A stretch of 64,000 bases of DNA from CAVPFA01 sp963703655 (GCA_963703655.1 CAVPFA010000004.1:310001-374000); one strand, 5' to 3'; positions 1 through 9,307 are shown, counted from the first letter of the stretch. Program-made: numbers and translations. Notes: generated by a model not told the origin, from the sequence alone.

Positions 1-412
1 GCCGTGCGACCGCGGCGAGCACCGCCGCGTCGCCGACACGAAGGGCCTTGTACAGCATCGCTGCGATCTCCTCGGGCGTCACCTGATCCCCGCCGGCGGC
101 CCCGAGCGGGTGTCGGCCGAATCCTTCGGCGTCCCCCGATGATCCGGCCGCAGCGTCGTCTCGAAGGCGGTCGTCCTCCGCAGCGGAGAACTGCGGTCCG
201 CGGAGCGAAAAGTAGATCTCGAAGGCCGTGTCGAACGCGCGCCAGTGGTTCGCGGACTTCACGAGCGTCGCGGCGAGCGCGAACTTCACGGCTTGGCGGT
301 CCTCGAGCGGCAGGTGGCCGATGGCCTCCGCCGCGTCGGCCTCCTCGGTGACCGATACCGGCAGGCCGGCGCGCCGCAACTCGGACACGAAACCGGTCAG
401 GACGTCGAGCAC
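1..412 (-). CDS. VWA-domain CoxE-like protein, N-terminal part (cut by window edge)
   Basis: The reading frame continues past the left edge, so only the first ~137 residues are seen. The start of the protein reads as a helical segment typical of CoxE/VWA proteins that work with MoxR ATPases (LTGFVSELRRAGLPVS, then VTEEADAAEAI, then a segment ending in FDTAFEIYFSLRG). The VWA metal-binding region itself would lie outside the window. It directly follows the MoxR gene on the same strand, the usual ATPase-VWA pairing, where the pair acts as a cytoplasmic chaperone/maturation machine; the client is unknown here. I chose the GTG at 412 because it puts the conserved helix at the N-terminus, but there is no convincing Shine-Dalgarno sequence and the frame stays open further upstream into the end of the MoxR gene, so the start is uncertain. 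Confidence 0.6.
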   Translation of the reverse strand, partial: MLDVLTGFVSELRRAGLPVSVTEEADAAEAIGHLPLEDRQAVKFALAATLVKSANHWRAFDTAFEIYFSLRGPQFSAAEDDRLRDDAAAGSSGDAEGFGRHPLGAAGGDQVTPEEIAAMLYKALRVGDAAVLAAVAR

Positions 413-440
413 GATCGAGAACCGATCCGGTCGCGCCGGT

Positions 441-1382
441 TCAGGAGGCGGACGCGGCAGCAGACGCGGAAGCGGACGCGGCGGCAAGCTCCTTCGCCGC
501 CACCTCGATGTCCGAGCGGTACTTGAGCAAGATGTGCAGCGTGGAACGAGCCGTCTCGGCATCGACACTGTCGATGCCGAGCAGCACCAGGGTCCGTGCC
601 CAGTCGATCGTCTCGGAGATGGAGGGGTGCTTCTTCAGGTCGAGCGAGCGCAATGACCGGACGATTCGTGCGATCTGGCCTGCGAGCTCGCCGCTGACAC
701 CAGGGACCTTGGCGAGCACGATCGCCCGCTCGCGCTCGAGCGAGGGGTAGTCGAGATGGAGGAAGAGGCAGCGCCGCTTCAGTGCCTCGGACAGCTCCCG
801 TGTGTTGTTGGACGTGAGGAACACAAGCGGGATCTGGTTGGCACGGATCGTGCCCAGCTCGGGGATGGAGACCTGATAGTCCGAGAGGACCTCGAGTAAG
901 AGCGCCTCCGTCTCGATCTCGAGGCGGTCGATCTCGTCGACGAGCAGCACGACCGGATCGGTGGCTCGGATCGCCTCCAAAAGCGGACGGGAGAGCAGGA
1001 ACTCCTCAGAGAACAGGTCCTCCTCGAGCGACTCCCGACCCGCGACTCGCGGGCCGGCGCCATCCTCGGCGCCTCGTTCGACCTGGATGCGCAACAGCTG
1101 TTTCTTGTAGTTCCACTCGTAAAGCGCCTTTGCCTCGTCCAGGCCCTCGTAGCACTGGAGGCGGATGAGCCTGGCCCCGAGTGACAGGGCGGTCGACTTC
1201 GCGAGCTCGGTCTTGCCGGTGCCGGCTGGCCCCTCCACTAAGACGGGCTTTGCGAGGCGGTCGGCAAGGTACACCACGCTGGACAAGCCGTCATCGGCGA
1301 GGTAGCCGACCGCACCAAGGCCGTCGCGAACCTCGTCAACAGACCCGAAGCGCGGCTTGCCCCCTTGCAGGACGGACTTCAC
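441..1382 (-). CDS. MoxR-family AAA+ ATPase
   Basis: A 313-residue AAA+ ATPase. The Walker A motif GPAGTGKTE is at about residues 51-59, Walker B VLLVDE at about 145-150, and the sensor-1 segment FLTSNN follows near 190. MoxR ATPases remodel or load cofactors into client proteins together with a VWA partner, and a VWA-like gene follows immediately. The GTG start at 1382 overlaps the proA stop by four bases (GTGA), indicating translational coupling; the long open frame upstream of it is the shadow of proA. The protein ends in a low-complexity Ala/Ser tail of about 12 residues. No CO dehydrogenase or methanol dehydrogenase genes are visible, so the client cannot be named. Confidence 0.85.
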   Translation of the reverse strand: MKSVLQGGKPRFGSVDEVRDGLGAVGYLADDGLSSVVYLADRLAKPVLVEGPAGTGKTELAKSTALSLGARLIRLQCYEGLDEAKALYEWNYKKQLLRIQVERGAEDGAGPRVAGRESLEEDLFSEEFLLSRPLLEAIRATDPVVLLVDEIDRLEIETEALLLEVLSDYQVSIPELGTIRANQIPLVFLTSNNTRELSEALKRRCLFLHLDYPSLERERAIVLAKVPGVSGELAGQIARIVRSLRSLDLKKHPSISETIDWARTLVLLGIDSVDAETARSTLHILLKYRSDIEVAAKELAAASASASAAASAS

Positions 1383-2632
1383 GTCCTGATCTGCCCGTCT
1401 CCGTAGACGACGTACTTGACGCAGGTCAGCTCGCGCAGTCCCATCGGCCCGCGGGCGTGCAACTTCTGGGTGGAGATGCCCACTTCTGCTCCAAGGCCGA
1501 GCTCCCCGCCGTCGACGAACCTCGTCGAGGCGTTGACGAGGACCGCCGCCCCGTCCACCTGCCTCACAAAGCGCGTCGCAGCCTCGAGGTCCGACGTGAC
1601 GATCGCCTCCGAGTGCCCAGAACCGTAACGGGCGATGTGCGAGATGGCGGCGTCGAGGTCGTCGACGACTGCCGACCGCCAGCTCGAGCGCCGAGGAATT
1701 CCGTGGCGAAGTCCTCCTCGGTCGCAGGGCGCGCACCAGGCAGGAGCGGCCTCGCGCGCTCGTCCGCGGCGAGGACGACGCCGGCCAGCGCCGCGGTGCA
1801 TCCTCGGCAGGAACTCGCCGGCGACGTCCCGGTGGACGAGGAGCGTCTCCGCGGCGTTGCACACGCTCGGCCGCTGAGTCTTGGCGTTGACGACGATGCT
1901 CTCGGCCATGTCGAGATCGGCGGCCGCGTCCACATAGACATGGCAGTTGCCGTCCCCGTCGAGCACGTAAGGGACAGTGGCGCACTCGAGGATCATCGAG
2001 AGCAGGGCCGGGCCGCCTCGGGGGATCAGGCAGTCGATGACGCCCCGGAGCCGGACGAACGCCTCGGCCGTCTTGTGCGAGGTGTCCTCGACGAGCAGGA
2101 CTGCGTCGGCGGGAAGTCCGGCCTTCTCGATCGCCTCTCGCAGCGACCAGGCGACGACGCGGTTGGATTCCAGGGCCGCCTCCGATCCCCGCAGAAAGGC
2201 CGCATTGCCGGACTTGAGGCACAGCGCTGCGGCATCAGCGGTGACGTTCGGGCGGTTCTCGTAGATGATGCCCACTACGCCGAGCGGGACCCGGACGCGC
2301 TCGACGCGAAGCCCGTTGGGGCGGACGGAGCCCTCCACGACCTCCCCGACGGGATCGGGCAACCCCATGACGGTTCGCAGCCCGAGAGCCATCTGGGCAA
2401 CCCGCGTCTCGGTCAGCTTGAGCCGGTCCACGACCGCCGGCGGAGCGCCCGCTGCCTCCGCTCGGGCAACATCTCGCGCGTTAGCGCTCAGCAGCTCGTC
2501 GGACTTCTCGACGAGCCGATCGGAGGCGTACCCGAGCGCCTCGTCCTTGGCGGCCGAGGACACGGTCGCCATCGATCTGGCGGCCGCCTTGGCGCGTTGA
2601 CCGAGCTCGGGCAATGACGTGGACGGCATCAC
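1379..2632 (-). CDS. proA: Glutamate-5-semialdehyde dehydrogenase ProA (frame disturbed)
   Basis: Second enzyme of proline synthesis: NADPH-dependent reduction of gamma-glutamyl phosphate to glutamate-5-semialdehyde in the cytoplasm. The N-terminal two thirds and the C-terminus are clearly ProA: VPLGVVGIIYENRPNV, the PRGG segment, the catalytic-cysteine region QRPSVCNAAE, and a C-terminal GLGAEVGISTQKLHARGP. Between about 1668 and 1795 the frame is wrong. Reading the other frames restores the expected ALAGVVLAADERARPLLPG, then LELAV, then VVDDLDAAISH, which needs three extra bases near 1792, 1691 and 1671. Removing three bases gives a 416-residue protein, the normal length. I treat this as sequence error, not a pseudogene. 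Start is GTG 2632 or ATG 2629. It sits two genes from proB, its pathway partner. Confidence 0.9.
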   Translation of the reverse strand: MMPSTSLPELGQRAKAAARSMATVSSAAKDEALGYASDRLVEKSDELLSANARDVARAEAAGAPPAVVDRLKLTETRVAQMALGLRTVMGLPDPVGEVVEGSVRPNGLRVERVRVPLGVVGIIYENRPNVTADAAALCLKSGNAAFLRGSEAALESNRVVAWSLREAIEKAGLPADAVLLVEDTSHKTAEAFVRLRGVIDCLIPRGGPALLSMILECATVPYVLDGDGNCHVYVDAAADLDMAESIVVNAKTQRPSVCNAAETLLVHRDVAGEFLPRMHRGAGRRRPRRGRAREAAPAWCAPCDRGGLRHGIPRRSSWRSAVVDDLDAAISHIARYGSGHSEAIVTSDLEAATRFVRQVDGAAVLVNASTRFVDGGELGLGAEVGISTQKLHARGPMGLRELTCVKYVVYGDGQIRT

Positions 2633-2638
2633 TTCAGG

Positions 2639-2700
2639 CTACCGGCGACGCCACAGGGGGCTATTCGGACTACCGGCCACGCCCCAGAGGGCTATTCGGC
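2639..2700. repeat. 31-bp imperfect tandem duplication
   Basis: Two adjacent 31-base units (2639-2669 and 2670-2700) differ at only a few positions and both contain GGGCTATTCGG. On the minus strand the second unit carries the stop codon of the unknown gene between proB and proA, so the duplication copied the gene end, including GAATAG, into the short gap before proA. Confidence 0.8.
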
Positions 2701-3561
2701 TCTGAGCAGCTCCGTCAGGCGACCGACCTGCCAAGACCGCTCGGACTCGCCGGCCGGCGGCCCCCCGAGGTCGGTGGCAGCCTGGCGTGAGCGCTCGGCG
2801 GCGTCGCGGGCCGCCGCCCAAGCCGGCGCGTACTTGCTCCCGCCGCCGACGGGAAAGCGCCCCCACGGCGTGTCCACCTCGCCGCCCTGGATCGCCCTGC
2901 CCTCCTCGCGAGCCTCGTACCGGCGCGTCTCGAGGTCGACCAGGAACGGGACGCTGACGTGTCGCACCGCCTCGACCGCCGCGAGCACGGCCTCGCGCGC
3001 CGCGGCGAGCGTGTCCCAGCCAGGGTCGCCTAAGACGTCGAGGTCCGCGGCCTCGTCCTGCACGGCGGCGAGGAACACGGTATCGCCGACGGAGACTCCC
3101 TCTCGCCGGAGCCGGCGGGCTGCGGCCAGCCGAGAGACGAACCCGAGGCGGTGGCCGTCGGTACCGGTGCCGCTGACTGAGTACTCGCGAGCCGACGCGA
3201 TGATCGGCCCGAGCGCCCCGCCGCCAGGGAGCTCCGCGTCGGCGCTGCCGGGTACAGCCGCCAAGATGTGCTCGACGCAGTCGAGCGCGAAGGTCGCGGC
3301 CGCCTTCTCCGACCAGGACGTGCCGGCCACGAGCCGAGCCGCTCCGTCGTCGCCCACCGCCTCGGCGACGAAGACGCACTCGCCGAGCTGCTCGAGGATC
3401 CCCGCCGCGTCCAGGAGCACCGGGGCGCCGTGCTCGTCCGGTTCGACGACGCCGCCAGGCTGCCAGTCGCCCGCCGTGCGGACGGGCAACGGCCACCGCC
3501 TCCGGTAGCCCTCGTGATGCTGCAGGCCATCGGCATCGGTCGCCACGAATCGATCGGGCAC
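2692..3561 (-). CDS. Conserved-looking protein of unknown function between proB and proA
   Basis: A 289-residue soluble, acidic protein that I do not recognise. It has no signal peptide or membrane segment. Notable stretches are SREYSVSGTGTDGHRLGF-like sequence near the middle, an Ala-rich helical part, and a C-terminal segment with TPWGRFPVGGGSKY. The GTG at 3561 is chosen because GGGAGG lies 8 bases before it; an in-frame TTG at 3597 would add 12 residues without a ribosome site. It lies 39 bases after proB and 60 bases before proA on the same strand, so it is probably co-transcribed with proline synthesis. nadD is often found near here in other bacteria, but no nucleotidyltransferase H-x-G-H motif is visible, so it is not NadD. 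Confidence 0.65.
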   Translation of the reverse strand: MPDRFVATDADGLQHHEGYRRRWPLPVRTAGDWQPGGVVEPDEHGAPVLLDAAGILEQLGECVFVAEAVGDDGAARLVAGTSWSEKAAATFALDCVEHILAAVPGSADAELPGGGALGPIIASAREYSVSGTGTDGHRLGFVSRLAAARRLRREGVSVGDTVFLAAVQDEAADLDVLGDPGWDTLAAAREAVLAAVEAVRHVSVPFLVDLETRRYEAREEGRAIQGGEVDTPWGRFPVGGGSKYAPAWAAARDAAERSRQAATDLGGPPAGESERSWQVGRLTELLRAE

Positions 3562-3600
3562 GGCAACGACCTCCCGGTCGGGTCGACAAGGCTTCAAAGA

Positions 3601-4689
3601 CTAGAGCACGACGAGGTCGTCTCGATGAACGACCTCGTGCGGGAGATCGTCGGCGAGCTCGCCCGTCCGACGTCCGACCCACTCCGGCGCCCGGGCGGCG
3701 CTGAGCCGGGCGATCCCCTTTGCGAACACGGCGGAGTCGGCGCCCACGAGCTCGACGGCGTCGTCGGCGTCGAAGGCTCCGTCGACGGCCACGACGCCGG
3801 CAGGCAGCAGCGACTTCCCCCGCTCGACGACGGCGCGGCGGGCTCCGTCGTCGACGACGATCCTGCCGGCCGGACGAAGCGCGAACGCGATCCAGAGCTT
3901 TCTCGCACCGAGCGTCCGCCGGTGTGGCAGGAAGATCGTCCCCACGCCCGCCTGCCCGGCGATCGCTCCCGCGACTACGGCGGGTCGGCTGGCAGAGGCG
4001 ATCACCACCCGTGAACCGGACCACGCGGCCATCTTCGCGGCGGCGAGTTTCGAGGACATCCCGCCGCGGCTCGACCTGCTCGCTGCGCCCCCTGCGAGCT
4101 GCTCGAGCTCGTGGTCGATCTCGGTCACCTCCTCGATCAGCGTCGCCTCGGCGTTACGGCGCGGGTCTGCGCTCAGAAGGCCGGCGGTGTCGGTCAAAAG
4201 CACGAGAAGGTCCGCCCGCAGGAGATGCGCGACGAGGGCCGCCAGACGGTCGTTGTCCCCGAAACGCAGCTCGTCGTCGGCGACGGCGTCGTTCTCGTTC
4301 ACGATCGGCACGACGCCGAGCTCCAGCAGGCGCGACAAGGTGTCCCGGGCGTGCAGATAGCGCTGACGGTGGACGAAGTCGAGCGGAGCAAGAAGGACCT
4401 GGCCCGCGAGCAGGCCGTCGGCTGCCAGAGCGTCCTCGTAGACGCGCATGAGCCGCGGCTGGCCTATGGCCGAGAGGGCCTGCAGCGTCTTCGGGTCGGT
4501 ACGGTGCCCGGCTGCCGGAGCCATGGCGGCGACCCCCGCAGTGACCGCTCCCGAGGTCACGACGACGATGGTGTGGCCCTCTCGCTTCAACCCGGCGACC
4601 TCGCTGCACAACTTGCCTACCGCACCGGTGTCCACGGAGCCGTCCGAGGCCGTGACCGAGCTCGTCCCGATCTTCGCGACGACGATCAC
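3601..4689 (-). CDS. proB: Glutamate 5-kinase ProB
   Basis: First enzyme of proline synthesis, phosphorylating L-glutamate with ATP. The 362-residue protein has the N-terminal amino-acid-kinase fold (VVAKIGTSSVT at the start, VVVTSGAV, and IVNENDAV in the substrate/nucleotide region) and a C-terminal PUA domain from about residue 275 (RIVVDDGARRAV...GKSLLPAGVVAVDGAF), as in full-length bacterial ProB. It starts with GTG four bases after the obgE stop, so it is part of the rplU-rpmA-obgE operon. Feedback inhibition by proline is usual for the family but cannot be seen here. Confidence 0.95.
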   Translation of the reverse strand: MIVVAKIGTSSVTASDGSVDTGAVGKLCSEVAGLKREGHTIVVVTSGAVTAGVAAMAPAAGHRTDPKTLQALSAIGQPRLMRVYEDALAADGLLAGQVLLAPLDFVHRQRYLHARDTLSRLLELGVVPIVNENDAVADDELRFGDNDRLAALVAHLLRADLLVLLTDTAGLLSADPRRNAEATLIEEVTEIDHELEQLAGGAASRSSRGGMSSKLAAAKMAAWSGSRVVIASASRPAVVAGAIAGQAGVGTIFLPHRRTLGARKLWIAFALRPAGRIVVDDGARRAVVERGKSLLPAGVVAVDGAFDADDAVELVGADSAVFAKGIARLSAARAPEWVGRRTGELADDLPHEVVHRDDLVVL

Positions 4690-4693
4690 TGGC

Positions 4694-5998
4694 TCAGCGG
4701 CCCGACTCGTAGGTGAAGCTCAGCTCTCCGATACGCACGGTGTCGCCGTCGCTCGCCCCGGCTCGGCGAAGGGCGCGATCGACGCCGATCCGCTTCAGCC
4801 GCCGGTGAACGTGCTCGAGGGCGTCGGGATTGGTGAGATCGGAGACCGCGACCGCACGCGCCGCCTCCTTGCCGGCCACGACGAATACTGGGCCTTCACG
4901 GCTCACCGTCACTCCCTCGGCCTCGGGGCGGTGCACCACGGCTGCCTGCCGGGGCAGCGGCGCCTCCGCGCGGGCCGCGTCCACCAACGTCGCGAGCCGG
5001 CCGAGGAGCTGCGGCAGCCCGGCACCGGTCACCGCGGAGATGTCGAGGTCGACCTCGCCGGCGTGCCGGGCGTCGGCGCCGCCCCCGTCGAGCGCGGCGG
5101 GTGCGACGGGACGCCGGTCGGCCCTCGAGCCGGCGACGATCCTCGGCCGGTCGAGCAGCTCGGGGCGATACCGGCGGAGCTCCTCGAGAAGGATTCGGAC
5201 CTGGTCGCTCGGAGCCCGACCCTCGTCCTCACCGAGATCGGCGAGCACGAGCAGCACCCGCGCCCGCTGCAGGTGGCGAAGGAACTTGTGCCCGAGCCCC
5301 CGCCCCTCCGACGCACCTTCGATCAGACCCGGGATGTCCGCGACGACAAACTCGACGCCGCCGGGGTCCTGAGCGGTCTTCCCGCCGACCCGCACGACGC
5401 CGAGGTGGGGCTCGAGCGTCGTGAACGGGTAGTCGGCGATTTTCGGCTTTGCCGCCGAGATCGTCGAGACGAGCGTCGACTTGCCGGCGTTGGGGAACCC
5501 GACCAGAGCCACGTCCGCCATGAGCTCGAGCTCGAGGCTCAGCCAGTGCTCCTCGCCGAGCTCCGCCTGCTCCGCGAAGGCCGGTGCGCGCAACCGATTG
5601 CTCGAGAAACGGGCGTTTCCCCGCCCGCCTCTCCCGCCCGCTGCCGCGAGGTACCGGTCACCGCTCGTGGTGAGGTCGGCGAGCACGTCACCGTTCTGAT
5701 GGCGGACCAGAGTGCCGACGGGAACGGGCACGACGAGGTCGGTGCCGTTGCGACCGTGCCGTTTCTTGCCACCTCCGTGGCCGCCGTCCCCGGCGCGCCG
5801 GTGCGGATGGTCGACGAACGAGAGCAAGGAGGCGAGGTTCGTCGTGGCCTCGAGGTAGACGTTGCCACCACGGCCACCATCGCCTCCGTCGGGCCCGCCG
5901 CGAGCGACGTGGGCTTCCCTTCGAAACGAGACCGTGCCCGCACCCCCGTTGCCGCCCTTGACGTGGATCTGAGATTCGTCGACGAACGCCGATGCCAT
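4694..5998 (-). CDS. obgE: Obg-family GTPase ObgE/CgtA
   Basis: A ribosome-associated GTPase involved in 50S assembly and stress control. The 434-residue protein has the glycine-rich Obg domain at residues 1-160, the G domain with G1 GFPNAGKST at about 167-175 and G3 DIPGLIEGA, and a C-terminal OCT domain (VFVVAGKEAARAV...TVRIGELSFTYE) typical of Gram-positive forms. The G4 motif reads SRAD instead of NKxD, a loose version. ATG 5998 is chosen because GAGGTGA lies a few bases upstream and the Obg domain begins right there; the open frame extends 22 codons further without support. It follows rpmA/rplU, with a YqgE-like gene in between. Confidence 0.95.
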   Translation of the reverse strand: MASAFVDESQIHVKGGNGGAGTVSFRREAHVARGGPDGGDGGRGGNVYLEATTNLASLLSFVDHPHRRAGDGGHGGGKKRHGRNGTDLVVPVPVGTLVRHQNGDVLADLTTSGDRYLAAAGGRGGRGNARFSSNRLRAPAFAEQAELGEEHWLSLELELMADVALVGFPNAGKSTLVSTISAAKPKIADYPFTTLEPHLGVVRVGGKTAQDPGGVEFVVADIPGLIEGASEGRGLGHKFLRHLQRARVLLVLADLGEDEGRAPSDQVRILLEELRRYRPELLDRPRIVAGSRADRRPVAPAALDGGGADARHAGEVDLDISAVTGAGLPQLLGRLATLVDAARAEAPLPRQAAVVHRPEAEGVTVSREGPVFVVAGKEAARAVAVSDLTNPDALEHVHRRLKRIGVDRALRRAGASDGDTVRIGELSFTYESGR

Positions 5999-6091
5999 GC
6001 TCAGCTCACCTCTGGGGAGCGGTCCCGGCCGGCGCGCTCCGCGCGCGCTCCCGGGTGCCGGCACGGGGCTGCGGGGTACCCCACGGCGGGT

Positions 6092-6658
6092 TCAGTTGGA
6101 CGACAGGTCCGTGGGGTACAGCGCGAGCGCAGCGAACCATCCGCCCTGGCGACGGAGCACCCGCGACCAGAGCCCACCGGGATCGCCGGAAAGCACGTCT
6201 TGAGGGTGGCTCTCGAGCACGTGCCAGGATCCCGACCGGATCTCCTCGGAGAGCTGACCCGGCCCCCAGCCCGCATAGCCGGTGAAGACACGCACCTCGG
6301 CCAAGGCCACTGGGACGTCGACGGGGTCCTCCTGCAGGTCGACCGTGCCGAGATATCCGGCGAGCGGCGCGAACCCGGCCGCCTCGGCAGCCTCTGGAAG
6401 CTCGGTCCGCCCGATGCAAATCGCCGCGGTCGGCTGAACCGGACCTCCGGTGAACAGCACCGAGGGCTCGGCCGCCAGACGCCCCCACCCCGGCACGATC
6501 TCCTCGACGGGGATGGGGCTCGGCCGGTTGAGCACGACGCCGAGCGTTCCCTCGGAGTCGTCATGCGCGAGAAGGAAGATGACGCTCCGGGAGAAGTTGG
6601 GATCGGCGAGGGTCGGCGACGCGACAAGCAACGCCGCCTTGGCGGGAAGGCCCACCAT
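6092..6658 (-). CDS. YqgE/AlgH family protein (UPF0301)
   Basis: A 188-residue soluble protein matching the YqgE/AlgH family: the opening AALLVASPTLADPNFSRSV, then GVVLNRPSPIPV, LFTGGPVQP, and RVFTGYAGWGPGQL are the conserved blocks in the usual order. The family has been tied to regulation in some proteobacteria, but its biochemical role is not established. It lies between rpmA (14 bases) and obgE (93 bases) on the same strand, an uncommon insertion into this operon. Confidence 0.88.
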   Translation of the reverse strand: MVGLPAKAALLVASPTLADPNFSRSVIFLLAHDDSEGTLGVVLNRPSPIPVEEIVPGWGRLAAEPSVLFTGGPVQPTAAICIGRTELPEAAEAAGFAPLAGYLGTVDLQEDPVDVPVALAEVRVFTGYAGWGPGQLSEEIRSGSWHVLESHPQDVLSGDPGGLWSRVLRRQGGWFAALALYPTDLSSN

Positions 6659-6671
6659 CTGCCGTCGGGCG

Positions 6672-6929
6672 TCAGTCCTCGACCGGCAGGACGTCCACGA
6701 GACGACGGCCGTGACGAGACCCGAATTTCACCTTGCCGCCGGTCTTGGCGAACAGGGTGTCGTCCCGGCCGCGGCCCACGTTGTGGCCGGGGTGGAAGTG
6801 CGTGCCGCGCTGCCGCACGACAATCGTGCCCGCCTCGATGGTCGTGCCGTCGAAGACCTTGACCCCGAGGCGCTGGGCGTTCGAGTCACGGCCGTTGCGG
6901 GTGGACCCCCCGCCTTTGGTCTTTGACAT
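6672..6929 (-). CDS. rpmA: 50S ribosomal protein L27
   Basis: An 85-residue L27, whose N-terminal arm reaches the peptidyl transferase centre. It starts MSKTKGGGSTRNGRDSNAQ, the form without a cleaved N-terminal extension seen in most actinobacteria, followed by the conserved QRGTHFHPGHNVGRGRDDTLFA region. It lies 11 bases downstream of rplU in the standard rplU-rpmA pair. Confidence 0.97.
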   Translation of the reverse strand: MSKTKGGGSTRNGRDSNAQRLGVKVFDGTTIEAGTIVVRQRGTHFHPGHNVGRGRDDTLFAKTGGKVKFGSRHGRRLVDVLPVED

Positions 6930-6940
6930 GATGGCGCTCC

Positions 6941-7354
6941 TCAGTCCTCGGCCGCGGTGGCGGCGGTCTCGTCGTCCGGGCCGGCGGTCGTCTCCGGCAC
7001 GTTGGCTGCCGCGGCCTCCCGCACGCCGGCGTTGCTGGCGCCTCCGGGAAGCTCGATCGCAGTGATCTCGACGGTGGTGTACCTCTGGCGGTGTCCGTAG
7101 CGGCGGCGGCCGCGTGCCTTGGCCTTGTAGGTGAACCCCACGATCTTCGGTCCCATCGCCAGACCGATGACGCGAGCGGTGACGTTGGACGCCGCCAGCG
7201 GGTCGCGGTCGGTCACAATCCGATCGCCGTCGACGAGGAGCTTGGGGACAAAGCTCACCTCGTCACCTGGGCCCGCGCCCAGCAGCTCGACGTCGACCCG
7301 TTCCCCGACCTGAACGCGCGCCTGCTTGCCACCTGCGTCGATCACGGCGTACAT
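6941..7354 (-). CDS. rplU: 50S ribosomal protein L21
   Basis: A 137-residue L21 starting MYAVIDAGGKQARVQVGE at the ATG at 7354; 33 further upstream codons in the open frame have no similarity to L21. The core ends with TTVEITAIELPGG, and a ~30-residue acidic, Ala/Glu-rich C-terminal extension follows, longer than in most L21 proteins. It begins 25 bases after the RNase E/G gene, so transcription probably continues from it. Confidence 0.96.
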   Translation of the reverse strand: MYAVIDAGGKQARVQVGERVDVELLGAGPGDEVSFVPKLLVDGDRIVTDRDPLAASNVTARVIGLAMGPKIVGFTYKAKARGRRRYGHRQRYTTVEITAIELPGGASNAGVREAAAANVPETTAGPDDETAATAAED

Positions 7355-7379
7355 AGGCCAGCAACGATAGCGCAGGGTT

Positions 7380-9307
7380 TCACAAGCGCTGGTCGGGGAA
7401 GATGATCCCCCGTCCGGCGCACGTTGGGCACGTCTCCGACAAGGTCTCGACAAGCCCCTCGCCCACGCGCTTTCGCGTCATCTCGACAAGGCCGAGCTCC
7501 GAGATCTCATAGACCTGGGTCGGGGTCTTGTCGCGTGCCAACGCCGCCTTGAACGCCGCCAGTACAGCCGCGCGGTTCGACTTGACCTCCATGTCGACGA
7601 AGTCGATGACGATGATCCCGCCGATGTCGCGCAGGCGCAGCTGGCGGGCGATCTCCTCCGCGGCCTCGAGGTTGTTCTCGAACACCGTCTCCTCGAGGCT
7701 CGACGAGCCGACGTTCTTGCCGGTGTTGACGTCGATGACCGTTAGCGCCTCGGTCCGTTCGATGATGAGCGAGCCGCCCGAGGGCAGCCAGACCTTGCGG
7801 TCGAGCGCCTTGTGGAGCTGCTCGTGCACGTGGTGGCGCTCGAAGAGCGGGAGCGGCTCGGTCGAAAGGTCGTACAGCTCGACCCGTTCGGAGAGCTCGG
7901 GGTTGAACTCCGACACGTAGTCACGCACTATCGAGAACAGCTCGGGATCGTCGATCAGCACCGAACGGTGCTCGTCGGTGAGCTCCTCCCGGATGATCCG
8001 GACCGCCATGTGCGGCTCGGAGTACAAAAGCGCCGGGGCGGACTTGCGAGCGCGCGCGTCGATCTCCTGCCACCTGCCGACGAGCTGTTCGACGTCGCGA
8101 CGGAGGTCCTCGGCGCTCGCCCCGGCCGCCGCCGTCCGCACGATGAGGCCGTGCCCTTCGGGGCGGACGTCGTCGAGGATCCGCCGCAGCCTGCGGCGCT
8201 CGTTGTCGTCGAGCCGCCGGGAGATCCCATAGGTCTCGGACTCGGGGACGAGCACGACGAAACGGCCCGGGATCGACACCTCCTGGGTAAGGCGCGCCCC
8301 TTTCAGCCCGATCGGGTTCTTCGTGACCTGGCAGACGATCGTCTGACCGGGCCGGAGCAGGTGCTCGATACGGTCGGCGCCGGCCTGGCGCTCGACGTCG
8401 TCTCGGTCGTAGGAGACGTCACCCCAGTACAGGACCGCGTTCTTCGGAGTTCCGATGTCGACGAAGGCCGCCTCCATGCCCGGCAGCACGTTCTTCACGC
8501 GGCCTCGGTAGATGTTGCCGACGATCTGGTTGGCGTCGTCCTGGGGCCGGGCGACGAAATGCTCGATGAGCGCCCGGCCCTCGAGGACCGCGATGTGAGT
8601 GGCCGCCGGCTCGACGTGCACGCACATGAGGTAGCGGCCGACCGGCCGGCCGTGGCGGTCACGGCCCGGCCGCTGAGCCGTATCGTCGCTATCGAAGGCC
8701 GCCGCCGGAGCGCGGGAGGAACCCGCCCGTCCGAGCTCGCCGGCCGACGGCAAGGTCGAGGTGCCACGTGCGGGAACCGTGACGGCACCGCCCCTCTCGG
8801 CCTCGGCGACCCGGGGTGCTCGAGCCTCACGCCCTGACCCGGCACCTGTGAGCGTCCCGGGTGTCCCGGTGGCCGGCGCAGCGGCCTCAGCGCTCGCGGC
8901 GGGCTGACCCGTGCCGCTGCCGGCACCCCGCGAGCGACCGCGCCCGCCCCGGCGACGCCGACCCGAACCGCTTCCCGGTGTACCTGCCGCGGCCGGTGTG
9001 CCCGCCGCCGGGGAGTCCGAGGCATCCCCATCCTTCCCGCGGGCAGGACGCGGCTGGACCCGTCCGTCGGGGGCGGGGAGCTGTACCGTTCGTCCGTTAC
9101 CCGCGGGGGCTGCGGTGCCCTAGCCGGCGGCGCCGGCCGGGAGTCCCCGATCCTCGGTCTTGGCGGCAACGCCGGCGAATCTGCCTGGCTGCCGCTCGGG
9201 CTGGTGAGCTCGACGTTGCGAGCTCCGTTCGCCGCCTCGGGTGCACCGGCAGCGCGTTCGCTTGCCTCCGGTGCAGACGCCGGGCGGCCGGTCGTCGGAT
9301 CCGACAT
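7380..9307 (-). CDS. rne: Ribonuclease E/G family endoribonuclease (one frame shift)
   Basis: Single-strand-specific endoribonuclease for mRNA decay and rRNA processing. The core contains the S1-like part (IVGNIYRGRVKNVLPGMEAAFVDIG), the catalytic DNase I-like part with TVIDVNTGKN and IIVIDFVDM (metal-binding aspartates), and the zinc-link CPTCAGRG at the C-terminus. The ~200-residue N-terminal region is disordered, rich in Pro/Ala with an Arg/Gly-rich patch, common in actinobacterial RNase E. ATG 9307 (MSDPTTGRPAS) has AGAAGGG upstream. One base seems missing in a G run near 9041: before it the frame reads SSRVLPAG, after it DGDASDSPAAG. Product would be about 642 residues. Its membership of RNase E rather than G is inferred from the long basic N-terminal arm. 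Confidence 0.9.

Noticed and set aside
3601..3690. Possible nadD or other nucleotidyltransferase between proB and proA
   Set aside because: The gene there has no H-x-G-H or ISSTxxR-like motif.
4448..6862. Very long plus-strand open frame (804 codons) opposite obgE and yqgE
   Set aside because: It is antisense to strongly recognised genes, has no similarity to a protein family, and such long shadow frames are expected in high-GC codon use.
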